The position numbers and the translations under genes were made by a program. The notes below the pieces were generated by a model. That model did no database searches. It saw nothing but the letters and a program-made list of their open reading frames with translations, and was not told the origin of the DNA. From NCBI GenBank assembly GCA_945957075.1, contig CAMFJP010000080.1, positions 1 through 5,983 on the forward strand: DNA of 5,983 bases, written 5' to 3'. Positions 1 through 5,983 of the stretch are shown here, in pieces; the first letter of the stretch is position 1; each line of letters opens with the position of its first letter. This stretch comes from an uncultured Chlamydiae bacterium. Lineage in GTDB: Bacteria > Chlamydiota > Chlamydiia > Chlamydiales > Rhabdochlamydiaceae.

Positions 1-3000
1 TTAAAACAGATACCTTTACATGGGGAAAGGCTCTAAGCCGCCTTTCCAAACTATCCGACCACGTGACACCCCAAGCACCATCAATACGCAACTGGCCAAT
101 AACTGCTGAACCAGAATAAAACTCTAACAATAAAGGAGTAGACCCAGAGGCCCCATGCAAAATGCCTTTTAACTCCAATATGTGACTAAGACGCATCTGA
201 TCTGCATTGAGTTGTAACTTTATTTTCTGTGTCGGTTCAGATGCAGATTTCACAGGCCCCCTCCTTATCTCCCGGCCAGGCCGTTTTGCCTTATTTATGG
301 ACTCATCACAAGCAGAAACTGCTCCTTCATCAACGCGCGTAAGATCGTGCACAGATAAAAGCCGGGTCTTGAGCATCTCATCCTCTTTTTCCACTTGAAC
401 CGCTGCATAAATCAGCGCCCCTTCATAGAATAGAGCCTGCTTTTCTTCGTACATATCGGCCCAAACAGGAACTTCTATACTATCACTGCCATCACTAACA
501 GTCAAAATTGCAAATTTTCTCTGGCTTTTTGTAGCAACTTTTACCTGCATCGTGTCGATAAGACCAGCAATACGACAGCAGGTGCCCCCATCTAAAGACT
601 CTAGCTGTCCAAGGGGCACACAAGAAAGCTGCGGAAGATGTGCTCTATAAGCATCCAAAGGATGCCCTGTTAAATAAAAACCAAGCAGTTCTTTTTCCTT
701 GCGCAGAATATCTTGCTTAGACATTTCACGCTCAACAGGCGGGGGATCTACAAAGGCATCATCTAGCCCCTTGCCAGCCCAAGCAAATAAATTAAGCACC
801 CCCATTTCGTGCTCTTTTTTAGCTTTAGCTGCTGTTTTAAACATCGGCTCTATACTCGCAAGAAGTGCAGCGCGCGACCACCCAGTAAAATCAAAGCAGC
901 CCACTTCAACCAAAAGCTCAACTGCTTTTTTCCCCATCTTTTTTCCATCGACACGTTTTAAAAAATCATAAAGAGAGACAAAAGCGCCAGAGCGCGCTCT
1001 TTCTGCAATCACAGCATCCACTGCGGCATCACCAACCCCCTTAACAGCAGATAGCGCAAAGCGCACACCAGACTCTACAGAAGTAAACGCTTTACCAGAA
1101 GCATTGACGTCCGGAGGCAAAATGGCGATGTTCATATCGACACATTCTTGAATCATCTTAGCCACTTTGGAAACATCATCTGCATCCGATGTCATAAGGG
1201 CTGCCATCCACTCTTCGGGATAATGGGCTTTGAGATAAGCAGTTACATAGGTCAAATAGCCGTAGGCTGTAGCATGCGATTTATTAAAACCATAAGAGGC
1301 AAACTTTTCAATTTTATCAAAAATAAACCCGGCTTTTGCAGGATCAATCCCTTTCTTTTCAGCGCCATTTAGAAATTTTTCACGCTGTCTTGCCATTTCC
1401 TCTTTATCTTTTTTTCCCATCGCACGCCGCAGCACATCACCCTCACCCAGCGAGTAGCCAGCAAGTAAACTTGCAATGTGCATGACCTGCTCTTGATAGA
1501 CCATAATCCCATACGTTTCCGCAAGAATATTTTCCATTAATGGGTGATCCATCTCAATTGCCTCTTTGCCATGCTTTCGACTGACAAAAGAGGGGATCAT
1601 TTCCATAGGACCTGGGCGGTATAGAGCGCCGACTGCAATAATCTCTTCAAATTTATCTATATGTAACTGCTTGACAAGATTTTGCATCCCTCCAGATTCT
1701 AATTGGAAAATGCCAAGGGTCCTTCCCTGCGTTAGCAAATCAAATGCCTTGCGATCATCAAGAGGAAGGGTTGTCCAATCTAATTTTCTACCTATTTTCT
1801 TTTCCAAGGCATCGCAAGCATGTTGAATCGATGTCAACGTTTTTAGCCCTAAAAAATCAATCTTTAACATCCCAACAGATTCCACAGGCTTCATGGAAAA
1901 CTGCGTAACTGCCATCTCCGAGTCTTTTGCTGTACATAGTGGAATGTGATCCATTAAAGGATCCCCGCAAATAATAATTCCGGCAGCGTGCACACCCACA
2001 TTGCGCACAGATCCCTCTAACTTTTTTGCAATATCGATCCACTCTTTGACCTCTGGATCACTTTCATACAAAGAGCGAAGCTCAGGATCGACCTCCAAAG
2101 CCTTATCCAAAGTCATGTTAAGATCCTCAGGAACAAGCTTGGCCACAGCGTTAACACGCGCCAGAGGAATGCTAAGCATTCTTCCAACATCCTTTAACGA
2201 CATTTTGGCCTTCATCGTTCCAAAAGTAATAATCTGCGCAACACGATCCTTGCCATATTTTTGGACCGTATAATCAATCACAGCAGATCTACCATACATG
2301 CAAATGTCGACGTCAATATCGGGATAAGAAATCCTTTCGGGATTAATAAAACGCTCAAAGAAAAGATCAAAACGCAAAGGCTCAATATCCGTAATCCCAA
2401 TCAAATATAAAATGATCGACCCAGCACCCGAACCCCGGCCCGGACCAACTGGAATTCCTTGGCCCTTAGCCCAAGCAATAAAGTCGTAGACGATCAAAAG
2501 ATAATCCGACATCCCCTTAGAAATAATGATATCAAGCTCATAGGCTAACCTGTCCTGGACAACATCTAGGGGATTTTTTCCTGGATATTTTTCTTGAACC
2601 TTTTCCAAATGCGCCGGGGTATAGCGCTGAGCAATAGCCTCCCGGCAAAGATCCCGTAAAAACTGCGCTGCCGCCTCAAAACGCTCCTCTTTACTAAATT
2701 CCATCCCGACCAAATGGGGCGGAACAAAAACAGGATAATATTTCGTGTGAAAATCCATTTCACAATTGCATGCACTTGCAATATCACAACTAGCCTGAAG
2801 AGCATCAGGGAGATCTCCAAATAAAATCGCCATCTCCTCTTGAGTTTTAAAATAAAACTCGTGACTTGGCAAAACCTGCCTTTTTGGATTTGCAACCCGC
2901 GCTTTAGGATTGCCAAACGAATCCTTTTCCCAAATCTCACAGGGCTCGCCCGACTGAATATTCATCGCAATTTCGTGCGCTTTCCAATCCTCTGCCTCTA

Positions 3001-3691
3001 TATACCTAGAAGCATTTGTAGCCACACAGCGGATAGAAAAGGTCTCTGCTAAAACTGTTTGCGCTGCAACCACTTTGGTTTGCTGCTGAATGTACTCTCG
3101 ATATTTACTCTGGGTCCAGCCCTCTAAAAGCTCTTTTTGCACCTTCTCTTCTACCATTACATGGCGCTGCACTTCAAAAAAGTAATCTTGACCAAACAGC
3201 TCCTTATAAAAAAGAATTTCCTCTTCAAGGTCCTTTTCCGCCCCCTGAAGAATCAAGGAACCAATCCGCCCCTCCACACATCCAGAAAGACATATCAAAC
3301 CGCTAGAATGTTTTTTGAGAAGCTCTTTATCTATACGGGGCGTGTAATAAAAACCCTCAAGATGAGCATACGAACTTAAAGCACAAAGATTGCGATATCC
3401 TTCCCTATTCTTTGCAAGAAGAACAATAGGAAATCCATGTGGCATCCCAAAGACACGTTTTTTTTCCAAACGACTGCCGGGAGCTACAAACAGCTTACAC
3501 CCGAAAATAGGCTTGACCTGCACCGCCTTACATGCCTTATAAAACTCGACGGCGCCGTAAAGATTCCCTTGATCTGTCAAAGCAAGCGCTGACATCTTAC
3601 ATGCAGACGCCTTGCGTGCTAAACCCTCAACATCTCCAAATGCCTCCAAAATGGAATATTCAGACTGCACATGCAATGCCGTCCACGTCAT
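1..3691 (-). CDS. dnaE: DNA polymerase III alpha subunit (DnaE), 3' end cut by the window edge
   Basis: This is the replicative polymerase subunit that extends the new DNA strand in the holoenzyme. The minus-strand frame is open from ATG at 3691 to base 2, giving 1230 codons. I recall about 1237 residues for chlamydial DnaE, so only a few codons are probably missing. Domains in order: PHP domain (about 1-280), then the PolC/DnaE-type polymerase core with PGRGSG at 417-422, the PDIDVD block with Asp460 and Asp462, and Asp612 in the IDFLGL block. These three match the E. coli catalytic Asp401, Asp403 and Asp555. Next come FNKSH (802-806), a helix-hairpin-helix KGVGD (884-888), a clamp-motif position VLNLF (965-969), an OB fold starting near RIAGLI (1040) and a C-terminal tail domain. 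The core looks active. The PHP domain has lost most metal ligands (Gln9, Gln41, Lys66, Pro88, Ala227, Arg229), so proofreading there is unlikely. The gene follows the transporter after 11 bases and is probably co-transcribed with it. Confidence 0.97.
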   Translation of the reverse strand, partial: MTWTALHVQSEYSILEAFGDVEGLARKASACKMSALALTDQGNLYGAVEFYKACKAVQVKPIFGCKLFVAPGSRLEKKRVFGMPHGFPIVLLAKNREGYRNLCALSSYAHLEGFYYTPRIDKELLKKHSSGLICLSGCVEGRIGSLILQGAEKDLEEEILFYKELFGQDYFFEVQRHVMVEEKVQKELLEGWTQSKYREYIQQQTKVVAAQTVLAETFSIRCVATNASRYIEAEDWKAHEIAMNIQSGEPCEIWEKDSFGNPKARVANPKRQVLPSHEFYFKTQEEMAILFGDLPDALQASCDIASACNCEMDFHTKYYPVFVPPHLVGMEFSKEERFEAAAQFLRDLCREAIAQRYTPAHLEKVQEKYPGKNPLDVVQDRLAYELDIIISKGMSDYLLIVYDFIAWAKGQGIPVGPGRGSGAGSIILYLIGITDIEPLRFDLFFERFINPERISYPDIDVDICMYGRSAVIDYTVQKYGKDRVAQIITFGTMKAKMSLKDVGRMLSIPLARVNAVAKLVPEDLNMTLDKALEVDPELRSLYESDPEVKEWIDIAKKLEGSVRNVGVHAAGIIICGDPLMDHIPLCTAKDSEMAVTQFSMKPVESVGMLKIDFLGLKTLTSIQHACDALEKKIGRKLDWTTLPLDDRKAFDLLTQGRTLGIFQLESGGMQNLVKQLHIDKFEEIIAVGALYRPGPMEMIPSFVSRKHGKEAIEMDHPLMENILAETYGIMVYQEQVMHIASLLAGYSLGEGDVLRRAMGKKDKEEMARQREKFLNGAEKKGIDPAKAGFIFDKIEKFASYGFNKSHATAYGYLTYVTAYLKAHYPEEWMAALMTSDADDVSKVAKMIQECVDMNIAILPPDVNASGKAFTSVESGVRFALSAVKGVGDAAVDAVIAERARSGAFVSLYDFLKRVDGKKMGKKAVELLVEVGCFDFTGWSRAALLASIEPMFKTAAKAKKEHEMGVLNLFAWAGKGLDDAFVDPPPVEREMSKQDILRKEKELLGFYLTGHPLDAYRAHLPQLSCVPLGQLESLDGGTCCRIAGLIDTMQVKVATKSQRKFAILTVSDGSDSIEVPVWADMYEEKQALFYEGALIYAAVQVEKEDEMLKTRLLSVHDLTRVDEGAVSACDESINKAKRPGREIRRGPVKSASEPTQKIKLQLNADQMRLSHILELKGILHGASGSTPLLLEFYSGSAVIGQLRIDGAWGVTWSDSLERRLRAFPHVKVSVL

Positions 3692-3700
3692 AAATCAAAA

Positions 3701-3704
3701 CCTC
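3701..3704 (-). promoter_or_regulatory. Ribosome binding site of dnaE overlapping the transporter stop codon
   Basis: Read on the minus strand, the sequence is TGAGG followed by nine bases and ATG. The GA of the GAGG Shine-Dalgarno core belongs to the TGA stop of the upstream transporter gene (3703-3705). The spacing of nine bases suits a start at 3691. The arrangement supports translational coupling of the two genes. The call rests on this short motif and its spacing only. Confidence 0.7.
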
Positions 3705-5253
3705 ACGCAGGAGATGTAGAGGGAGCAGAGGGCATTTCTTCTGGAACCTGCAACGTAGCCTGATGCGAGGTTAAGTGCGCAAACTGCTTGCCAAGCCCTC
3801 TTACAGCAAGAATCCACGCCCCGATCACTACAAGCAATAAAACCCCGACAAAAGGAGTGCTTAACGAGACACTACCAAAAATCATAAGCAACCCCTGATG
3901 GATGGTAGACCCGCCTGATTTTCCAAGTCTTGATCCTATTCCATCAATTGCAGCTTTGCCTTTTAACTTGCTTTCTTTCGAAAGGGGAACAAACGCTAAT
4001 TCCTTTGTCGCATCAAAAAACGTATATTTGGAAGCTCTAGCAAGGCAATTTTGCAAACAACCAAAAAGAACAGCCACAGCAAGAGGGGTAGCTCCAAATA
4101 CACCAGCAATCGCCCCAAACCCATAGTCTGCAAATAGAAGAAAAGCAAAAAATCCAATTCCCGTCACAAGCAAAATCATCGGAGGCACAAGAGCTGCAAA
4201 AGACCAGCTAAACCGCCGAATGACATTGCCTGACACAAACATCGATGTAATTGTAGCCAAAACACCAATCCCCGTTAAAACCTTGCCCATACAGGCATTA
4301 AAATCACTAGGATTTGGATAAAGAGTCTTAACCTGATCCTTCCAAACAACCTCAACAAAATTAATCGAAATATTGTACATGACTACAATTACAGCGATAT
4401 AAATAAGATACTTTGAGCGCGCAAGATAAGCAAAATTTTTACGCAGCCCCATCTTAAACTCAGAAGGCCCACCCTGAGGACAAGGGGGCACACTGTTGTA
4501 CCCATCTCCACTACGATGCATCCAATAAAAAAGGGCCATGCAAGCAAGACCTGAAACAATGAGTATCGCATTAATGAAGACAAGAGATTGCTCCCAAGCA
4601 TCTTGTCCAAAGGGAAGAGAGGGGTTAAAAGAAATACGAGAAAGCCACGTACACACTTGACCTGCAACAACCCCAGAAAAGTTCACACCTACGCCAAATA
4701 GACCATAAAAACGTCTAGCTTGCTGCACAGGGGTAACCTCATTGGCAAAGCCCCACATGAGCACCGTCATAATAATTGTGCTCCACATCTCGGCCATAAC
4801 GTAAAATAAAGTAAAGGTCCAATTACGCACCATGGCAATCAACCCCTTACAACCCAAAGGCAATATATCTGCTAAATGATCTGCAAATTCATGGGGGTGG
4901 AGATGTTCACGTAAAGGATAAAGGATAAAGGCAAATATGCAAAAAAAAACAAGAAAGAGAGACATCATGATATAGAATACCTGCTCTCTCCGAAAATGAT
5001 TTGCAACGCGCGTAAACAAAAACGTCATTAAAAAAGCAGAGGGCAAAATCGCCCAGACCTTAATAAAAGGAATCGCTTCAGCACCTGAAGATGGCGCTGT
5101 AACAACAAGGGCATCCTTTGCAGCCCGGAGGGTGTTGTAATTGAAAGTAACAAGAAAAAACATAAAGAACATGGGGAGAAACTTCTTGAGCTCGTGCCCG
5201 TGAACCGGCCACAGCAGCCCGCGCAGCTTGCCAAATCCTTCTGTGGAAGACAT
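3703..5253 (-). CDS. ntt: Nucleotide transporter of the ATP/ADP translocase (TLC/NTT) family
   Basis: This 516-residue inner-membrane protein belongs to the family that lets chlamydiae exchange ADP for host ATP or import nucleotides with protons. The length fits (chlamydial members are about 500-530 residues). It has about 11-12 hydrophobic helices, beginning near 25-40, 63-83 and 92-112. The N-terminus (FGKLRGLLWPVHGHELKK, 7-24) parallels the one I recall from Chlamydia Npt1. Family marks include GAEAIPFIK (57-65), AEMW (154-157), EVVWK (301-305), ATKELAFVPL (415-424) and KGKAAID (431-437) with GKSGG (444-448). The charged residues known to matter in plant and bacterial homologues appear kept: Lys46, Glu155, Glu301 and a Lys around 429-433. 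The first-helix motif is LRAAKD, not the LRDTKD usual in ATP/ADP exchangers, so the substrate could be another nucleotide. A hydrophilic loop (247-266) splits the helices. The C-terminal tail (about 496-516) is polar and rich in Pro and Ser. A promoter and a good Shine-Dalgarno precede the start. dnaE follows. Confidence 0.96.
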   Translation of the reverse strand: MSSTEGFGKLRGLLWPVHGHELKKFLPMFFMFFLVTFNYNTLRAAKDALVVTAPSSGAEAIPFIKVWAILPSAFLMTFLFTRVANHFRREQVFYIMMSLFLVFFCIFAFILYPLREHLHPHEFADHLADILPLGCKGLIAMVRNWTFTLFYVMAEMWSTIIMTVLMWGFANEVTPVQQARRFYGLFGVGVNFSGVVAGQVCTWLSRISFNPSLPFGQDAWEQSLVFINAILIVSGLACMALFYWMHRSGDGYNSVPPCPQGGPSEFKMGLRKNFAYLARSKYLIYIAVIVVMYNISINFVEVVWKDQVKTLYPNPSDFNACMGKVLTGIGVLATITSMFVSGNVIRRFSWSFAALVPPMILLVTGIGFFAFLLFADYGFGAIAGVFGATPLAVAVLFGCLQNCLARASKYTFFDATKELAFVPLSKESKLKGKAAIDGIGSRLGKSGGSTIHQGLLMIFGSVSLSTPFVGVLLLVVIGAWILAVRGLGKQFAHLTSHQATLQVPEEMPSAPSTSPA

Positions 5254-5261
5254 CTTCCTAT

Positions 5262-5267
5262 TCCTTT
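5262..5267 (-). promoter_or_regulatory. Ribosome binding site of the nucleotide transporter gene
   Basis: The minus strand reads AAAGGA, then eight bases, then ATG at 5253. Motif and spacing are close to ideal, and this fixes the transporter start, which also agrees with the N-terminus of chlamydial homologues. Confidence 0.75.
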
Positions 5268-5276
5268 AGTTGCCCC

Positions 5277-5305
5277 ATTATCGCCATATCCTATTTATCT
5301 CGCAA
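5277..5305 (-). promoter_or_regulatory. Putative sigma-70/sigma-66-type promoter for the transporter-dnaE unit
   Basis: Within the only real intergenic gap, the minus strand has TTGCGA (5305-5300, four of six matches to the -35 consensus), a 17-base spacer and GATAAT (5282-5277, five of six matches to the -10 consensus). A transcript would start near 5270, leaving a leader of about 17 bases that contains the AAAGGA ribosome binding site. Short matches like this occur by chance, but the position and ideal spacing make it credible. No operator-like repeat is visible next to it. Confidence 0.55.
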
Positions 5306-5314
5306 CAAGGTTTT

Positions 5315-5782
5315 TCATCCACCGCTCCAATGAGCTGCAAGCACATGATTATAAAGATATTTCCCAAGCAAGTATCCACTAATGCCGCAGAAAACTAATA
5401 AAAACAAACAAAACCAACGCCTTTTTAAAGAATAATATTTTATCCCAAAAAGCCATCCTACAAGAACACATCCAAGATCAAAAAAAAATGTGACGAAAGA
5501 AGGGACGCGCACCCAGCGGCCAAGACAACCACAGGGAAGCCCATGCGTCACCCAAAAAAAAGCATAGCCTGCAAAGCCTGCAAATAAAAACCCGGCACCG
5601 ACCCATATGAAAATTTTTTCATAAAATAGAACAAAAACAAGCGCAAGGAGAAGCTCCGCTACGGCAACACTCTTTTCAAAAAGACGTACTCCCTCTGCCG
5701 GAGAAAAAAATTTTAACACAGCGGCCCCAAGCAAGACAACGCTTAAAAACTGTGCAAAAAATCGTCTAATAGGCCTTTGCAA
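5315..5782 (-). CDS. MauE/DoxX-type redox-associated membrane protein (probable TTG start)
   Basis: This is a small polytopic inner-membrane protein of about 155 residues with the look of the MauE/DoxX family, whose best-known member helps thiol-disulfide chemistry during methylamine dehydrogenase maturation. Counting from TTG at 5782, helices lie near 8-26, 38-54, 57-77, 96-114 and 123-144. A CGCLG motif (84-88) sits in the loop between helices 3 and 4, as the Cys-x-Cys of MauE-like proteins does. The fifth helix is extra compared with the usual four. The only ATG in frame (5872) lies inside proS and would add 30 residues that are just proS read out of frame. The TTG at 5782 has a GGGAAG site ten bases upstream and leaves helix 1 intact, so I prefer it. 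An ATT at 5770 is possible. The gene overlaps the last 17 bases of proS and is probably co-transcribed with it. No thioredoxin-like partner lies in the window, so the role is unknown. Confidence 0.72.
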   Translation of the reverse strand: MQRPIRRFFAQFLSVVLLGAAVLKFFSPAEGVRLFEKSVAVAELLLALVFVLFYEKIFIWVGAGFLFAGFAGYAFFWVTHGLPCGCLGRWVRVPSFVTFFFDLGCVLVGWLFGIKYYSLKRRWFCLFLLVFCGISGYLLGKYLYNHVLAAHWSGG

Positions 5783-5930
5783 ACAGGGCTTTCTTCCCGC
5801 CGGGTTTGCCCGTAAAAATGCAAACACCCGTCTCCTCAGCCCCCCCAAGGGGCAAGCACCGCACCGTAACATTAAGGTCTTTTTTAATCTGCTCTTCCAA
5901 GAGAGGATCCCAGCTGTAATATGCGAGAGC
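5766..5930 (-). CDS. proS: Prolyl-tRNA synthetase, C-terminal fragment
   Basis: A second minus-strand frame, different from that of the membrane protein, encodes 54 residues ending in FAKAY and TAG (5768-5766). The pattern is that of the extra C-terminal domain of archaeal/eukaryotic-type ProRS, which charges tRNA-Pro: a WDPLLEEQIKKDL helix (residues 7-19 of the fragment), VTVRCLPL (21-28), VCIFTGKPG (36-44) and a terminal Tyr. In this class the C-terminus ends in Tyr and reaches toward the active site. Zinc-binding members carry four Cys here. This one has Ser, Leu and Thr at three of those positions and keeps only the Cys of VCIFTG, so zinc is probably absent. The catalytic core and anticodon-binding domain are missing because the frame runs into the poly-G tract. 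The fragment is too short to show whether the gene is otherwise intact. Confidence 0.85.
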   Translation of the reverse strand, partial: ALAYYSWDPLLEEQIKKDLNVTVRCLPLGGAEETGVCIFTGKPGGKKALFAKAY

Positions 5931-5933
5931 GGG

Positions 5934-5983
<50 letters not shown>

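Noticed and set aside
1..3. Reverse complement of the first three bases is TAA, which looks like the dnaE stop codon.
   Set aside because: The dnaE frame has codons at 2-4, 5-7 and so on, so this TAA is out of frame. The protein reads on to Val-Leu at the edge.
699..971. 90-codon plus-strand reading frame opposite dnaE.
   Set aside because: It starts at TTG, shows no family motif and lies wholly antisense to the conserved DnaE helix-hairpin-helix and clamp region.
2001..2273. 90-codon plus-strand frame opposite the DnaE palm and fingers region.
   Set aside because: It is antisense to conserved polymerase sequence, with no recognisable domain or ribosome binding site.
2566..2940. 124-codon minus-strand frame inside dnaE.
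   Set aside because: It is an out-of-frame shadow. The true DnaE frame is open and conserved across the same bases, and the shadow protein is a basic, low-information sequence.
3137..3379. 80-codon plus-strand frame opposite the DnaE PHP domain.
   Set aside because: It has no motif and no upstream signals, and it is antisense to conserved DnaE coding sequence.
1..3691. Possible frameshift in dnaE.
   Set aside because: Reading at many points along the gene, including the whole last 200 codons, stays in one frame with conserved motifs throughout. No frameshift is needed.
4389..4670. 93-codon minus-strand hydrophobic frame within the transporter gene.
   Set aside because: It is a frame-shifted reading of transmembrane codons. 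The hydrophobicity is inherited from the T-rich codons of the real gene.
5028..5234. 68-codon minus-strand frame inside the transporter N-terminus.
   Set aside because: It is an out-of-frame shadow of the conserved transporter start. The Cys- and Leu-rich product has no support.

Overview
The window looks like a short chlamydial contig, most likely from an environmental (non-Chlamydiaceae) member of the Chlamydiota. The strongest pointer is a full-length ATP/ADP-translocase-type nucleotide transporter, a family almost confined to Chlamydiae, Rickettsiales, some other intracellular bacteria and plastids. Its N-terminus has the arrangement I recall from Chlamydia Npt1. The DnaE sequence also has a chlamydial look. 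The assignment rests on remembered family features, not on a database search.

All genes lie on the minus strand, so the natural reading order runs from high to low coordinates. From 5930 down to 5766 is the last 54 codons of prolyl-tRNA synthetase (proS). Its upstream part is lost in a 49-base G homopolymer (5935-5983) that looks like a sequencing or assembly artefact at a contig end. Overlapping the end of proS is a small polytopic membrane protein of the MauE/DoxX redox-associated type (5782-5315, probable TTG start). A 61-base gap follows, with a good sigma-70/sigma-66-type promoter and a Shine-Dalgarno site. Next comes the nucleotide transporter (5253-3703), and 11 bases later dnaE, the replicative DNA polymerase III alpha subunit (3691 to the left edge). 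dnaE is open to base 2 and probably lacks only its last few codons.

The layout suggests two units: proS with the MauE-like gene, then transporter with dnaE, the second driven by the promoter in the gap and tied together by a ribosome binding site that overlaps the transporter stop codon. A nucleotide importer beside the replicative polymerase makes sense for a parasite that takes nucleotides from its host, but a functional link is only inferred.

There are no RNA genes, CRISPR arrays, insertion sequences or non-coding stretches over 300 bases. I found no convincing undescribed system. The points most worth a second look are the extensively degenerated PHP metal site of DnaE, the atypical first-helix motif of the transporter, the mis-startable MauE-like gene, and the poly-G end.
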